A DNA stretch of 64,000 nt from Mesorhizobium sp. Pch-S (GCF_004136315.1 NZ_CP029562.1:3105501-3169500), one strand, 5' to 3'. Positions 8,527-18,576 are shown, counted from the first letter of the stretch. A program made the numbers and translations. The notes: a model not told the origin generated them from the sequence alone.

Positions 8527-9255
8527 TCAGGCGCCTTCGTCATCCCCAACCACAAAGCGCAGCAGATGTTCGGCCCAGGCGCGGTAGCCGGCCGCGGAGG
8601 CGTGGAAGCCGTCACTGGCGAAACCTGCCTCGGGGTTGGTGATCGGCAAGCGCGATGCGGGAACCGCACCGCGCTCGTAGCACAGCCGCGTGCCCATGCG
8701 GTTCATTTCCTGGGCGCGGATTTCCAGGATCTTGCCGAGCAACGACGGCATTGCCGGTGCACGCGTGAACTCCAGTACCGGCGACCAGACCACGCGTGCT
8801 TCCGGCCACTTGGCGCGCAAGGCATAGAGCAACCCGCCAAATTCCTTCTTGAAGCGCGACACCGAGTGGAAATTCTTGGTGTCGTTGGTGCCGATGCAAA
8901 GCACGATGTGGGTCCAGGCATCGGCCGAGAGATTGGGCAGGACGTGATCGCGAATCTGGCCCGATGTCGCCGAATTGAAGCCGGCGGCGCGCCAGCGCAC
9001 GGCTTGCCCGGTCTGCTCGGAGATCAGCGTGGCCAATTGCGCCGCCAGACCATCCTCGGAACGGCCGATGCCGACCGAGGCGGCGGAGGAATCACCCAGG
9101 ACCAGAAGGGAGAGGGGAGGCTTCCTGCCGGTGATCTCATGCATGACCGGACCCGAGGCCGGCAACATGCGCGTGGTTCTGCGGCGTACGCCAATGCCCT
9201 GCCAGACATAGACGGGCAGGGCGAACCAGGTAAGCAGGGCGGCGATACGGGACAT
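8527..9255 (-). CDS. SGNH/GDSL-type hydrolase
   Basis: A 242-residue protein. Block I LLVLGDSSAASVG carries the nucleophile Ser, block III is IGTND, and block V is DGFHAS with the Asp-His pair. The N-terminus (MSRIAALLTWFALPVYVWQG) is a membrane anchor or signal. The family hydrolyses esters (lipid, acyl-sugar or acetyl groups); the substrate is unknown. I start at the ATG 9253-9255: a longer frame to 9324 exists only because it reads into the intergenic repeat at 9271-9372. Confidence 0.82.
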   Translation of the reverse strand: MSRIAALLTWFALPVYVWQGIGVRRRTTRMLPASGPVMHEITGRKPPLSLLVLGDSSAASVGIGRSEDGLAAQLATLISEQTGQAVRWRAAGFNSATSGQIRDHVLPNLSADAWTHIVLCIGTNDTKNFHSVSRFKKEFGGLLYALRAKWPEARVVWSPVLEFTRAPAMPSLLGKILEIRAQEMNRMGTRLCYERGAVPASRLPITNPEAGFASDGFHASAAGYRAWAEHLLRFVVGDDEGA

Positions 9256-9270
9256 GGCAAGCTCGATGCT

Positions 9271-9372
9271 GGAGCAATTCCAGGAAAGGTGCGTAGCGGT
9301 TTTCCGTCCGGAATTGCGTAACACAAAGGGTCAAAGCGTTTCCGCGTTTCCGCGAAAAACGGAAACGCTCCA
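9271..9372. repeat. Two-hairpin intergenic repeat, full copy
   Basis: Arrangement: GGAGCAATTCCAGGAAA, then GCGTAGCGGTTTTCCGTCC, then GGAATTGCGT (first hairpin, GCAATTCC pairing with GGAATTGC), then AAGCGTTTCCGCG...CGCGAAAAACGGAAACGCT (second hairpin). It occupies the leader of the SGNH hydrolase gene. Confidence 0.85.
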
Positions 9373-9472
9373 AGGACGAGCAAAGCCTTAGCGCAGGACA
9401 GGCGACAGATGAATAGGCAGCCCGTGCTTCGCCTGCTGCCGTTGCGTCAGCGCATCGACGCAGATGACACCT

Positions 9473-10213
9473 CTAATGGCAACAATTGCCTTCGCCCGAC
9501 GTCGCCTCCTCGTATTCGTCGTGCAGGCGCACCCAGTCGATCATGCCGTAGTAGGGGCCATTTTCATTGCGGCCCTTCGGGGTCATGTCGAGATAGTCGT
9601 AGGTGGTGATCAGCGGTTCGCCGCCGCGAGCGCGCGACGTAAAGGTGAGGAAGATGTTGCCGGCGTCGTCCTTGAAAAAGACGCTGATGCCCGGCAGGTC
9701 GCGAATGGTGATCGGGCGGGTCTCGAAATTGTAGACCGTCTCGCCGGCTGCGATCTGCTTGTCGGTATAGGACACCTGCATGTCAAAGTTGAAGTCGCTG
9801 GCGTAGGACGACACCATGTCGAACTTCCAGCCCATACGCTTCCTGAATGGCAGCAATTCGGTCAGCGGGGCGCGTGCCACCACCACAAGCGACACGTCGT
9901 GATGGCGCAGGTGCTGGTTGGCACCGTCGATGTGATCGCACAGAAACGAACAGCCTTCGCAATAGTGGTTGTCGCCCGGTCCCAGCATGAAGTGATAAAC
10001 GATGAGCTGGCTGTTGCTGCCGAACATGTCGGCGAGGTCTCTCGGCCCGGCCTCGGTCTCGAAGACATAGTCCTTCCGTATCCTCAGCCATGGCAATTCG
10101 CGCCTCTCCGCCGCGATCTTGTCGCGCAGGCGCGTCAGTTCCTTCTCGCGTTTCAGGTGTTCGCCGTGGGCTCGAAACCACTCGTCGTGCGGGACGATCT
10201 TGCGCTTGGACAT
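9473..10213 (-). CDS. DUF899 thioredoxin-like protein
   Basis: A 246-residue DUF899 family member with a predicted thioredoxin fold. The conserved EGCSFLCDHIDG segment with two cysteines, FMLGPGD and FDMVSS-type motifs are present, as is the late TYDYLDMTPKGRNE block. The family is related to AhpC/TSA-like proteins and its reaction is not established. The ATG at 10213 follows AAAAGGAGTAGATCC, a strong ribosome site; an upstream in-frame ATG at 10240 lies before that site. It ends in a CC-H tail (GEGNCCH), a possible metal or redox end. Confidence 0.8.
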   Translation of the reverse strand: MSKRKIVPHDEWFRAHGEHLKREKELTRLRDKIAAERRELPWLRIRKDYVFETEAGPRDLADMFGSNSQLIVYHFMLGPGDNHYCEGCSFLCDHIDGANQHLRHHDVSLVVVARAPLTELLPFRKRMGWKFDMVSSYASDFNFDMQVSYTDKQIAAGETVYNFETRPITIRDLPGISVFFKDDAGNIFLTFTSRARGGEPLITTYDYLDMTPKGRNENGPYYGMIDWVRLHDEYEEATSGEGNCCH

Positions 10214-10312
10214 GGATCTACTCCTTTTCCCATCGCCCAAGGACGTCTGGGCACCGTCCGTTTCGACATCCGCTACGAAATATTTTCAGCCGATCCGACC
10301 GCGCCCATCCGC

Positions 10313-10345
10313 AAAACAAAAAACCCGGGCGCGAGGCCCGGGTTT
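10313..10345 (-). terminator. Rho-independent terminator after fba
   Basis: Perfect 10-bp arms AAACCCGGGC and GCCCGGGTTT with a 5-base loop, followed on the minus strand by a T-rich run (TTTTTTGTTTT). It lies 71 bp beyond the stop of the minus-strand aldolase gene. Confidence 0.85.
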
Positions 10346-10368
10346 CGAAACATTATCCGTGTTGTCCT

Positions 10369-10397
10369 GAAGCGTTTCCGTCTTTCGCGGAAACGCC
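10369..10397. repeat. Fragment of the intergenic repeat (second hairpin only)
   Basis: AAGCGTTTCCGTC-TTTCGCGGAAACGC forms the second hairpin of the repeat family; the first half (the AATTCC hairpin) is missing here. It sits between the fba stop and its terminator. Confidence 0.6.
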
Positions 10398-10415
10398 CGC
10401 TTTTTGTTGAATTGC

Positions 10416-11327
10416 TCAGGCCGCCTTTTTGGCGCGCGACGCTTCGAAAATGCTGTCGATCGCCGAGCCCAGCGCGGCGTTGAACTCGCTGTCGCTCTGG
10501 CCCGCCGACAGACCTTCGGTCAAGGCACGCGAGAAGCTGGCGATCATGCCGTCATTCTGCTTCAGCTTGGCGTTGGCATCGTCGCGCGAATAGCCGCCGG
10601 ACAGGGCAACCACGCGCATGACGCGCGGATCGTCGACCAGCGGCTTGTAGAGGTTCGGCTTGGTCGGCAGCGTCAGCTTCAGCATGACCTGCTTGCCGGC
10701 GGGCACCTGGTCGAGATGCTTGCGGATTTCCGCCAACAGGATGTCCTCGGCTTCCGCCTTGTCCGGAATAGAGATCGTGACTTCCGGCTCGATGATCGGC
10801 ACGAGGCCATGCGCCAGCACCTGCCTGCCGATCTCAAACTGCTGGTCGACGACGGCGGCGATGCCCTTCGGGTTTGCCGCGTCGATCACCGACCGTTCCT
10901 TGGTGCCGAAAATTCCCTTGGCGACGGCACGCTTCAGCAATGCATCGAGGGTCGGCATCGGCTTCATCAGCTTGACGCCGTCCTGAGCCTCGGCCAGGCC
11001 CTGGTCGATTTTCAGGAAGGGCACGACATGGCGCTTCTCCCAGAGGTACTGCGCGGTCGGCGTACCATCGATGTCGCGATCCATTGTCTGCTCGAACAGG
11101 ATCGCACCCATGACCTTGTCACCGGTGAAGGCGGGCGACTTGATGATGCGTGCGCGCATCTGATGAACGAGGTCGAACATCTCGGCGTCGTTCGACCAGG
11201 CGCTTTCATCGACGCCGTACAGCTTGAGCGCTTTTGGCGTGGAACCACCCGACTGATCGAGCGCTGCAATGAAGCCGTCCTTGTGTGCGGCCTGCGCAGC
11301 CATGTCCTTGTTCATCTCACCACTCAT
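10416..11327 (-). CDS. fba: Class I fructose-bisphosphate aldolase
   Basis: A 303-residue TIM-barrel aldolase of the bacterial class I (Schiff-base) type: [19 protein letters not shown] at the N-terminus, [12 protein letters not shown] in mid-barrel, EPEVTI, then [13 protein letters not shown] and [13 protein letters not shown]. It cleaves fructose 1,6-bisphosphate to DHAP and GAP in the cytoplasm. It is the last glycolytic gene of the tkt-gap-pgk-fba set, all on the minus strand. A TTGAATCGATTGAA palindromic site sits ~74 bp upstream and a strong terminator follows. Confidence 0.92.
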   Translation of the reverse strand: MSGEMNKDMAAQAAHKDGFIAALDQSGGSTPKALKLYGVDESAWSNDAEMFDLVHQMRARIIKSPAFTGDKVMGAILFEQTMDRDIDGTPTAQYLWEKRHVVPFLKIDQGLAEAQDGVKLMKPMPTLDALLKRAVAKGIFGTKERSVIDAANPKGIAAVVDQQFEIGRQVLAHGLVPIIEPEVTISIPDKAEAEDILLAEIRKHLDQVPAGKQVMLKLTLPTKPNLYKPLVDDPRVMRVVALSGGYSRDDANAKLKQNDGMIASFSRALTEGLSAGQSDSEFNAALGSAIDSIFEASRAKKAA

Positions 11328-11397
11328 CTATTGCCTCCTGATTGTCTGCCCGGGCGAATATCAGAAGAGTTTTTGCGATGGAATGCCAGCAAAAACC

Positions 11398-11411
11398 TTG
11401 AATCGATTGAA
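11398..11411. promoter_or_regulatory. LacI/GalR-type site upstream of fba
   Basis: TTGAATCGATTGAA with a perfect AATCGATT core, centred ~77 bp before the fba start. The same core is found at nearly the same distance before tkt (18394-18405). In Sinorhizobium the LacI-family regulator PckR controls central-carbon genes; this site may be its counterpart, by inference. Confidence 0.45.
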
Positions 11412-11470
11412 AGATATCACTTGCGATGTGGAAGTGTTTCAGCTGGCAGGGGAAGATGAACGCAGACGTT

Positions 11471-11570
11471 AGAGCGTTTCCGTTTTTCACGGAAACGCGA
11501 AAACGCTCTAACTCTTTGTTATTACGCAATTCCAGGCGCAAAACCGCTGCGCACTTTTGCTGGAATTGCC
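11471..11570. repeat. Two-hairpin intergenic repeat, inverted copy
   Basis: AGAGCGTTTCCG...CGGAAACGC hairpin first, then ACTCTTTGTTATTACGCAAT, then the AATTCC half ending GGAATTGCC. This is the reverse orientation to the copies at 9271, 12780 and 14966. It directly abuts the pgk stop codon. Confidence 0.85.
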
Positions 11571-12767
11571 CTAGGCTTTGAGAACCTCGACACCCGGCAA
11601 CGGCTTGCCTTCCATCCATTCCAGGAAGGCACCACCGGCGGTCGAGACATAGGTGAAGTCATCGGCCACACCGGCATGGTTGAGCGCAGCGACCGTATCG
11701 CCGCCGCCAGCCACCGAGACCAGCTTGCCGGCCTTTGTGCGGGCAGCCGCATGCCTGGCGGCCGAAACTGTCGCCTTGTCGAAGGGCTCGATCTCGAAGG
11801 CACCGAGCGGGCCGTTCCACACCAGCGTGGCGGCGCGGTCGATCCACTGATTGACGGCCTCGACGGTCTTTTCACCGACATCCAGGATCATGGCGTCTGC
11901 AGGCACGTTGTCGATGGCGACGGTCTCGTTGGCCGCGCCCGCCTTGAATTCCCGCGCGACAACACCGTCCACCGGCAGGATGATGGCGCAGCCGGCGGTT
12001 GCCGCCTCGATCATGATCTGCTTGGCCGTGCCGGCAAGATCGTGCTCGCACAGCGACTTGCCGACGTCGGTGCCGCGGGCGGCGAGGAAGGTGTTGGCCA
12101 TGCCGCCGCCAATGACGAGAGCGTCTACCTTCTTCACAAGGTTCATGAGCAGGTCGATCTTGGTCGAGACCTTGGCGCCACCGACAATGGCGATGACCGG
12201 CTTGACCGGTGCGCCGAGACCTTTCTCGAGGGCTTCCAACTCGGCCTGCATGGTGCGGCCTGCATAGGCCGGCAACGCGCGGGCGAGACCTTCGGTAGAG
12301 CAATGAGCGCGATGCGCGGCCGAAAACGCGTCGTTGACATAGATGTCGCCGAGTGCGGCGAACTGTTCGGTCAGCGCCGGGTCGTTCTTTTCCTCACCCT
12401 TGTAGAAGCGGGTATTCTCCAGAAGCAGTACATCGCCATTCTTGAGGTCATCCACCGCCTGCTCGGCCTTTTCGCCAACGCAGTCGGCGGCGAAGGCGAC
12501 CGGGCGACCGAGCACCTCCGCGGTTGCAGCAGCGATCGGGCGCAGCGACAGTTCCGGCGACGGACCATCCTTCGGGCGGCCGAAATGGGCGAGCAGGATG
12601 ACCTTCGCGCCCTTGTCCGACAGTTCCTTGATGGTCGGCACGACGCGCTCGATGCGGGTGAGATCGGTGACCCTGCCGTCGGCGACCGGTACGTTGAGGT
12701 CGACGCGGACCAGGACGCGCTTGCCGCTCACGTTGCCGAGGTTGTCCAGTGTCTTGAAGCCAGCCAT
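11571..12767 (-). CDS. pgk: Phosphoglycerate kinase
   Basis: A 398-residue PGK of normal bacterial length. N-domain: [17 protein letters not shown] (residues ~18-34) and [10 protein letters not shown]; hinge and C-domain: [26 protein letters not shown] and the nucleotide loop WNGPLGAFE then GGGDTVAAL near the C-terminus. It transfers the acyl phosphate of 1,3-bisphosphoglycerate to ADP. It lies between fba and a K+/H+ antiporter gene, flanked by two copies of the intergenic repeat, and is probably transcribed separately from gap. Confidence 0.96.
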   Translation of the reverse strand: MAGFKTLDNLGNVSGKRVLVRVDLNVPVADGRVTDLTRIERVVPTIKELSDKGAKVILLAHFGRPKDGPSPELSLRPIAAATAEVLGRPVAFAADCVGEKAEQAVDDLKNGDVLLLENTRFYKGEEKNDPALTEQFAALGDIYVNDAFSAAHRAHCSTEGLARALPAYAGRTMQAELEALEKGLGAPVKPVIAIVGGAKVSTKIDLLMNLVKKVDALVIGGGMANTFLAARGTDVGKSLCEHDLAGTAKQIMIEAATAGCAIILPVDGVVAREFKAGAANETVAIDNVPADAMILDVGEKTVEAVNQWIDRAATLVWNGPLGAFEIEPFDKATVSAARHAAARTKAGKLVSVAGGGDTVAALNHAGVADDFTYVSTAGGAFLEWMEGKPLPGVEVLKA

Positions 12768-12779
12768 GCGGTTCCCTTT

Positions 12780-12882
12780 GGAGCAGTTCCAGGAAAACTG
12801 TCTAGCGGTTTTCCGTCTGGAATTGCGTAAAAACGAAGTGTCAGAGCGTTACCGCGTCTCGGTGAAAAACGGAAATGCTCGC
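12780..12882. repeat. Two-hairpin intergenic repeat, full copy
   Basis: GGAGCAGTTCCAGGAAAACTG, then TAGCGGTTTTCCGTCTGG, AATTGCGT and AGAGCGTTACCG...CGGAAATGCTC. It immediately precedes the pgk start, so it must be part of the pgk leader or overlap its promoter. Nothing else clear is seen in the rest of the 12768-12970 gap. Confidence 0.85.
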
Positions 12883-12970
12883 GTGAAAAGATGCCGGACC
12901 TTACCGGCCAAAATCGGGGATGCAAGGCCACATGACGGCGCGGCGGAAAATATCTCGCCACAAGCTGACT

Positions 12971-14869
12971 TCAGGCCGGCTGCTTGGCGTCGTCGTCCTT
13001 GTGGACAGGCTCGTCGGAACCGGTTGGTGATCCTCCGCTGTCGGCAACGGTTTCCGATCTGCCGGGTTTGCGCAGGTTGCGGATAAAGCCGCCTATCCGA
13101 TCGAAAAGCTCGCCGCCACTGAGGAAGACGGGAACCCGCGCGACGGGCGCAGTCGGCTCGAAGGAAAGACCAAGGCTGGTGATACGGCCCTTGTCGTCGA
13201 CGTCGCGCACGATCAATTCGATCGATCCCAGCGACACGCGATCGGCATATTCGACGTGGCCGTCCAGTCGCTCCGTCACCAGGGCGCCGATGGTAAGCTT
13301 GCGCTCTTCCTCGGTCAGGCCGGGGCCATAGGCAAGTTCCAGTTCCTCGGCTGGTCGCGCAGGGTCGACGGCGAAAGCACCGAAGAAATCCGCATCCTCG
13401 GGGTCGACCACCGCTCGGCTGGCGAACAGCTTGTCGATCAGGCGCGGATAGCGGTCCGGCACGAAGATGTAGACGTTGTCGCCGGCCTGCAGGCGGCCCA
13501 TGTCCTGGAAGCGCATCGAGCGGCCGTCGCGCACCACCAACGAGGGGCGTGCCCAGCGCGGGATACGCTCTCCCCGCGCCACCGGGCTGCCGGCCACGAC
13601 TCGATAGGCGAGCAGTTCGTGGTGGGCGGAACCTGGCAGTTCGAGCTCGACCTTGTCGAGCGGGCCGATGCGCGCCGGCACGATGAGGCCGAGGCGACGC
13701 GCCAAGGGGCCGACGGTCCAGCCCTGCACCACCAGCGAGACCAGCACGATGATGAAGGCGACGTTGAAGATCATGCGGCCATGCTCAAGCCCGCCGAGCA
13801 GCGGGGTGATGGCGAGCAGGATGGAAACGGCGCCGCGCAGCCCGACCCAGGAGACGAAGGCGACCTCGGGGCGCGGCAGTCGGAAAGGCAGAAGACAGAG
13901 CCACACCGCCAGGGGGCGGGCAATGAAGATCAGGAACAGGCCAAGCAGGATGGCAGGCAGCAGGATCGCCGGGAACTGCGACGGCGTGGCGAACAGGCCG
14001 AGCACCAGGAACATGATGATCTGCGCGAGCCAGGACATGCCGTCCTGGAAGCGTTTCAGGATGGTGACGGCACGGATGTCGGAGTTGCCGGCGACGAGGC
14101 CGGCCAGATAGACGGCAAGGAAACCGGAACCACCGATGGCGCCGGCCGCGGCGAAAACCATCAGCGACAGGGTCAGAACGAAGATCGGCAGCAGGCCGTG
14201 GTCGAGGTTGAGCCGGTCGACGAGGCGTACGATGGCCATGCCACCGACGATGCCGACGGCTGCCCCCAGGCCCATGTTCAGCACGAAACCCAGAACAAGA
14301 TCTGCGATCAGCACCGGCGCTTCCGGATTGGCCCCGGCCGCGATGACCTCGACGAGGGTGATGGTGAGGAAGATGGCGATAGGGTCGTTGGTGCCGGATT
14401 CCACTTCCAGTGTGGAGCGCACGCGTTCGCGCAGATTGATCTCGCCGGCGCGCAGCAGGAAGAAGACGGCGGCCGCGTCGGTCGAAGCCACCGAGGCGCC
14501 GAGCAGGAAGGATTCCAGCCAGTTCAGGTCGAGCAGATAGAAAGCGGCGATGCCGAATACGCCGGTGGTCAGGATAACGCCGATGGTGGCCAGCGAGAGA
14601 GCGGGGCCGGCCGCCTGGCGCAGCACCTTGAGTGGCGTGCCGAAGCCGGAATCGAACAGGATGACGGCGAGTGCCAGCGAACCGATGAAATAGGCGACGC
14701 TGGCATTGTCGAAGGCGATGCCCAACCCGTCGACGCCGGTCGCGAGGCCGATGCCGAGGAAGAGCAGCAGCAGGGGAGCGCCGAAGCGGAAGGCGATCAG
14801 GCTCGAAAACGCGGCGGCGACCACCAGTCCGGTGCCGATCAGCGTCGCGAGGTAGATCGCATGCTCCAT
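12971..14869 (-). CDS. Potassium/proton antiporter, CPA1 family (NhaP2/CvrA-like)
   Basis: A ~632-residue inner-membrane protein. The first ~380 residues form about 12 hydrophobic helices with the CPA ion-site signature GASVASTDAAAVFFLL and ESGTNDPIAIFLT (paired Asp), then SWVGLRGAVSI. The cytoplasmic tail has a TrkA_C/RCK-C-like segment (ERIPRWARPSLVVRDGRSM...GDNVYIF) and a CorC/HlyC-like transporter-associated domain. This matches the K+/H+ antiporters of the NhaP2/CvrA group. The ATG at 14869 was taken; a GTG at 14887 is possible. It is inserted between gap and pgk, which are commonly adjacent. Confidence 0.85.
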   Translation of the reverse strand: MEHAIYLATLIGTGLVVAAAFSSLIAFRFGAPLLLLFLGIGLATGVDGLGIAFDNASVAYFIGSLALAVILFDSGFGTPLKVLRQAAGPALSLATIGVILTTGVFGIAAFYLLDLNWLESFLLGASVASTDAAAVFFLLRAGEINLRERVRSTLEVESGTNDPIAIFLTITLVEVIAAGANPEAPVLIADLVLGFVLNMGLGAAVGIVGGMAIVRLVDRLNLDHGLLPIFVLTLSLMVFAAAGAIGGSGFLAVYLAGLVAGNSDIRAVTILKRFQDGMSWLAQIIMFLVLGLFATPSQFPAILLPAILLGLFLIFIARPLAVWLCLLPFRLPRPEVAFVSWVGLRGAVSILLAITPLLGGLEHGRMIFNVAFIIVLVSLVVQGWTVGPLARRLGLIVPARIGPLDKVELELPGSAHHELLAYRVVAGSPVARGERIPRWARPSLVVRDGRSMRFQDMGRLQAGDNVYIFVPDRYPRLIDKLFASRAVVDPEDADFFGAFAVDPARPAEELELAYGPGLTEEERKLTIGALVTERLDGHVEYADRVSLGSIELIVRDVDDKGRITSLGLSFEPTAPVARVPVFLSGGELFDRIGGFIRNLRKPGRSETVADSGGSPTGSDEPVHKDDDAKQPA

Positions 14870-14965
14870 CCGGTCGTATCCCCTCACTTGCTCCTGATTT
14901 CCGCTTTACGGGAGAGTGGGGCGAAGACATGGCCGGTGCAAGGCGTGACGATGATTTTTTGACCC

Positions 14966-15060
14966 GGAGCAATTCCAGGAAAAGTGCGTAGCGGTTTTCC
15001 GTCCGGAATTGCGTCAAACCAAAGAGCGAGAGCGTTTCCGTTAAAAACGGAAACGCTGTA
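14966..15060. repeat. Two-hairpin intergenic repeat, full copy
   Basis: GGAGCAATTCCAGGAAAAGTG, TAGCGGTTTTCCGTCC, GGAATTGCGTC, then AGAGCGTTTCCGTTAAAAACGGAAACGCT. One of the best-preserved copies, between the antiporter start and the gap terminator. Confidence 0.88.
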
Positions 15061-15105
15061 GCACGCTGACTTTGATGCTTTTTTTGCCCCGGCGACGCTC
15101 CAACG

Positions 15106-15134
15106 AAAAACGCCCGGCTCAGCCGGGCGTTTTT
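15106..15134. terminator. Rho-independent terminator after gap
   Basis: AAAAACGCCCGGCT and AGCCGGGCGTTTTT are exact inverted arms 1 base apart, giving a GC stem with T-run on either strand. It lies 27 bp downstream of the gap stop codon and separates gap from the antiporter gene. Confidence 0.88.
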
Positions 15135-15160
15135 GCAAGGAATAAAAGCGAAGCTTCCGA

Positions 15161-16171
15161 TCAGGCGATCGTCTTGGCCATGGCGACAGCGGTGTCGGCC
15201 ATGCGGTTGGAGAAGCCCCATTCGTTGTCGTACCAGGACATGACACGCACCAGATTGCCTTCGATGACCTTGGTCTGGTCGAGCGCGAAGGTCGAGGAGT
15301 GCGGGTCGTGGTTGAGGTCGACCGAGACGAGCGGATCCTTGGTGTAGGCGAGGATACCTTTCAGCGAGCCGTCGGCGGCGGCAACCAGCGCGGCGTTGAC
15401 TTCTTCGACGGTGACCGGCTTCTTGGCCACGAACTTGAAGTCGATGACCGAGACGTTCGGGGTCGGCACGCGGATCGAAACGCCGTCGAGCTTGCCCTTC
15501 AGTTCCGGCAGCACCAGGCCGACGGCCTTGGCCGCACCGGTCGAGGTCGGGATCATCGACATCGCCGCGGCGCGGGCGCGGTAAAGATCCTTGTGCATGG
15601 TGTCCAGCGTCGGCTGGTCGCCGGTATAGGCGTGGATCGTCGTCATGAAGCCCTTTTCGATGCCGAAGGCGTCGTTGAGGACCTTGGCCACCGGCGCCAG
15701 GCAGTTGGTAGTGCAGGAGGCGTTGGAGATGACGATGTGATCCTTGGTGATCTTGTCGTGATTGACACCGTAAACGACGGTGAGGTCAGCGCCGTCGGCC
15801 GGAGCCGAGACGATCACGCGCTTGGCGCCGGCGGTCAGATGCGCCGAGGCCTTGTCCTTCGACGTGAAGATGCCGGTGCATTCGAGCGCGATGTCGACAT
15901 TGAGTTCCTTCCAGGGGAGCTGGGCAGGATCCTTGACCGCGGTGACCTTGATCTTGTCGTTGCCGATGACGATCTGGTCGCCGTCGACTTTCACCTCATG
16001 CGGGAAACGGCCATGCACGCTGTCGTAGCGCAGCAGGTGGGCGTTGGTCTCGACCGGGCCGAGGTCGTTGACGGCAACGACGACGATGTCCTTGCGGCCG
16101 GACTCGTAGATGGCGCGCAAAATGTTGCGGCCGATACGGCCAAACCCATTGATGGCAACTCTGACGGTCAT
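15161..16171 (-). CDS. gap: Type I glyceraldehyde-3-phosphate dehydrogenase
   Basis: A 336-residue GAPDH. N-terminal Rossmann [16 protein letters not shown] (residues 4-20), catalytic [12 protein letters not shown] with Cys153, and the late [15 protein letters not shown] motif. It oxidises GAP to 1,3-bisphosphoglycerate with NAD+. The ATG at 16171 follows GGGAGAAACAC; a longer in-frame start at 16222 would add 17 non-conserved residues. It lies 154 bp downstream of tkt and is followed by a strong terminator. Confidence 0.96.
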   Translation of the reverse strand: MTVRVAINGFGRIGRNILRAIYESGRKDIVVVAVNDLGPVETNAHLLRYDSVHGRFPHEVKVDGDQIVIGNDKIKVTAVKDPAQLPWKELNVDIALECTGIFTSKDKASAHLTAGAKRVIVSAPADGADLTVVYGVNHDKITKDHIVISNASCTTNCLAPVAKVLNDAFGIEKGFMTTIHAYTGDQPTLDTMHKDLYRARAAAMSMIPTSTGAAKAVGLVLPELKGKLDGVSIRVPTPNVSVIDFKFVAKKPVTVEEVNAALVAAADGSLKGILAYTKDPLVSVDLNHDPHSSTFALDQTKVIEGNLVRVMSWYDNEWGFSNRMADTAVAMAKTIA

Positions 16172-16263
16172 GTGTTTCTCCCGGGGAGCGTGAAAAGGCG
16201 GATGAAAGGTCCGCCGCCTCAATAAAGGCGGGCAGCTAAAATATCCAGCCGCCCGGCCTGTAG

Positions 16264-16275
16264 GCTAATCGTTTC
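16264..16275. promoter_or_regulatory. Degenerate LacI/GalR-type site upstream of gap
   Basis: GCTAATCGTTTC resembles the AATCGATT cores before tkt and fba but matches on one half only. It lies ~95-104 bp before the gap start in the tkt-gap spacer. Weak evidence alone. Confidence 0.3.
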
Positions 16276-16325
16276 AGTCATCTGGTGCGACGAAACGGCC
16301 CGGCGGATGGCCGCCGGGGCAGGCA

Positions 16326-18320
16326 TTACTTGGCATGCAGACGGGCTTCCGCTGCCTTGGCCGCGTCCTCGGCGGTGATGCCGAAATGCTTGTAGAGCTG
16401 TTCGATCGTGCCCGAGGCGCCGAAGCCGGTCATGCCGACGAAGATGCCGTCGGTGCCGATGATCGGGTCCCAGCCCTGGCGTATGCCGGCCTCGATGGCG
16501 ACCTGCACCTTGGCCTTGCCGATGATCTTCGCGCGGTAAGCCTCATCCTGCTGGAAGAACAGCTCGAAGCAAGGGATCGAAACGACGCGGGTCGGGTGGC
16601 CATGACCCTGCAGCAGGGTGCGGGCGCCGAGCGCGATCTCGATTTCGGAGCCCGTGGCGAAGATGGTGACGGCAGCTTCGCCGCCCTCGGCCGCGGCCAG
16701 TTCGTAGGCACCGAGCCGGCACAGGTTCTCCGCCACATAGTCCGTGCGCACTGCAGGCAGGTTCTGGCGGGTGAGTGCCAGCGTCGACGGCGTCTTCTCC
16801 GATTCCAGAGCCAGCTGCCAGCATTCCGCGGCTTCCGTCGCATCAGCCGGGCGGAAGACGAGGTGGTTCGGAATGGCGCGCAAGGCAGCCAGATGCTCGA
16901 CCGGCTGATGGGTCGGACCGTCTTCGCCGAGGCCGATCGAATCGTGCGTCATGACGAAGATCGAGCGGATGCCCATCAGCGAGGCGAGACGCATTGCCGG
17001 ACGGGCGTAGTCGGTGAAGCACATGAAGGTGCCGCCGTAAGGGATGATGCCGCCATGCAGCGTCAGGCCGTTCATGGCCGCGGCCATGCCGAGTTCCCGG
17101 ATACCGTAGTGCACGTAGCGCTGGCCGTAGTCGTTTGGCGTGATCGCCTTGGTCTGGCTGGTCTTGGTGTTGTTGGAACCGGTGAGGTCGGCCGAACCAC
17201 CGATGGTCTCTGGCACTGCGCCGTTGATGACTTCCAAAGCCATTTCGGACGATTTGCGGGTTGCTACCTTCGGTTTGTCGGCAGCCAGCTTCTTCTTGTA
17301 GTCGGCGATGACGGTGTCGAAATCCTGCGGCAGCTTGCCGGCGTTGCGGCGCTCGAACTCGGCGCGCTGCTTCGCATCGGCCTTGGCGAGGCGACCTTCC
17401 CATTCCGTGCGCTTCTTGGCGCCGGCTTCGCCGACGGTGCGCCAGGCGGAGAGGATGTCGGACGGAATTTCGAAGGGTGGCGATTCCCAGTTGAAGAATT
17501 TGCGGGCGCCAGCGATTTCTTCGGCGCCGAGCGGTGAGCCGTGCACCTTGTTGGTGCCTGCCTTCGTCGGTGCGCCGAAGCCGATGGTAGTCTTGGCTGC
17601 GATCAATGTCGGCTTGTCGGAATGGCGCGCAGCTTCGATGGCGTAGGCGATTGCCTCCGGATCATGACCGTCGACATGCATGGCATTCCAGCCCGAGGCT
17701 TGGAAGCGCGCGACCTGGTCCGTGGAATCGGCCAGTGTGACCGGACCGTCGATGGAGATGTTGTTGTTGTCCCAGAACACGATCAGCTTGTTCAGCTTCA
17801 GGTGGCCGGCGAGCGAGATCGCTTCCTGGGAAATGCCTTCCATGAGGCAGCCGTCGCCGGCCAACACATAGGTGTAATGGTCGACGAGGTCGTTGCCGAA
17901 GGCGGCATTCAGGATGCGTTCGCCGAGTGCGAAGCCGACCGAATTGGCGATGCCCTGACCGAGCGGGCCGGTGGTGGTCTCAATGCCCGAGGCATGGCCG
18001 TATTCGGGATGGCCGGCGGTGCGGGCGCCCAACTGACGGAAATTCTTGATCTCCTCGATGGTCATGTCCTCGTAGCCCGTCAGGTAGAGCAGCGAGTAGA
18101 GCAGCATCGAGCCGTGGCCAGCTGAGAGAATGAAACGGTCGCGATCCGGCCAGTGCGGGTTCTTGGCGTCAAACTTCAGGAAACGTGTGAACAGGACGGT
18201 CGCGATGTCGGCAGCACCCATCGGCAGACCGGGATGGCCGGAATTGGCCTTCTCGACGGCGTCCATGGACAGAAAGCGGATCGCATTGGCCATCCGGTCA
18301 TGTTGTTCACGCGAAACCAT
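16326..18320 (-). CDS. tkt: Transketolase
   Basis: A 664-residue transketolase. N-terminal TPP domain: [37 protein letters not shown], and the GDG...N TPP/Mg motif ([12 protein letters not shown] ... [11 protein letters not shown]). Central pyrimidine domain: REQHDR start aside, [13 protein letters not shown] and [18 protein letters not shown]. It moves two-carbon ketol units between sugar phosphates in the pentose phosphate pathway. The ATG at 18320 follows GGAGG with correct spacing; the in-frame extension to 18386 has no family match. A TAAATCGATTTA palindrome lies 74 bp upstream. Confidence 0.95.
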   Translation of the reverse strand: MVSREQHDRMANAIRFLSMDAVEKANSGHPGLPMGAADIATVLFTRFLKFDAKNPHWPDRDRFILSAGHGSMLLYSLLYLTGYEDMTIEEIKNFRQLGARTAGHPEYGHASGIETTTGPLGQGIANSVGFALGERILNAAFGNDLVDHYTYVLAGDGCLMEGISQEAISLAGHLKLNKLIVFWDNNNISIDGPVTLADSTDQVARFQASGWNAMHVDGHDPEAIAYAIEAARHSDKPTLIAAKTTIGFGAPTKAGTNKVHGSPLGAEEIAGARKFFNWESPPFEIPSDILSAWRTVGEAGAKKRTEWEGRLAKADAKQRAEFERRNAGKLPQDFDTVIADYKKKLAADKPKVATRKSSEMALEVINGAVPETIGGSADLTGSNNTKTSQTKAITPNDYGQRYVHYGIRELGMAAAMNGLTLHGGIIPYGGTFMCFTDYARPAMRLASLMGIRSIFVMTHDSIGLGEDGPTHQPVEHLAALRAIPNHLVFRPADATEAAECWQLALESEKTPSTLALTRQNLPAVRTDYVAENLCRLGAYELAAAEGGEAAVTIFATGSEIEIALGARTLLQGHGHPTRVVSIPCFELFFQQDEAYRAKIIGKAKVQVAIEAGIRQGWDPIIGTDGIFVGMTGFGASGTIEQLYKHFGITAEDAAKAAEARLHAK

Positions 18321-18393
18321 GGTTCCTCCAGCCGTTCGGTTCGGAAAAGATGCCGGGACACATAGCAGGCCAGCCGTCTGAGTCAATAAAACC

Positions 18394-18405
18394 TAAATCG
18401 ATTTA
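18394..18405. promoter_or_regulatory. LacI/GalR-type palindrome upstream of tkt
   Basis: TAAATCGATTTA is a perfect 12-bp palindrome with a central CG, typical of LacI-family operators, centred ~79 bp before the tkt start. The AATCGATT core recurs at the same relative place before fba. Confidence 0.5.
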
Positions 18406-18576
18406 ATAGGCTTCTCGTCAAGGAAATTGTCGCTGTGGCCTCATCAATTCGGCGTTAGCGGGGGACAGGAGAGCCGGCTTTATTGACGCGGCCTTCACCC
18501 GCCGCCTAATGTTTCACGAATAACGCGTTCTGAACGCGAGCGATTCGGTGATGGGCACGGGCTGAGGACGAAGGCC

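Noticed and set aside
9255..9324. Longer N-terminus of the SGNH hydrolase
   Set aside because: The extension is translated from the intergenic repeat and has no family match.
13256..14962. Long open frame on the plus strand opposite the antiporter gene
   Set aside because: The encoded protein is a charged low-complexity string of Gly, Asp, Gln and Arg, as expected for the antisense of membrane helices.
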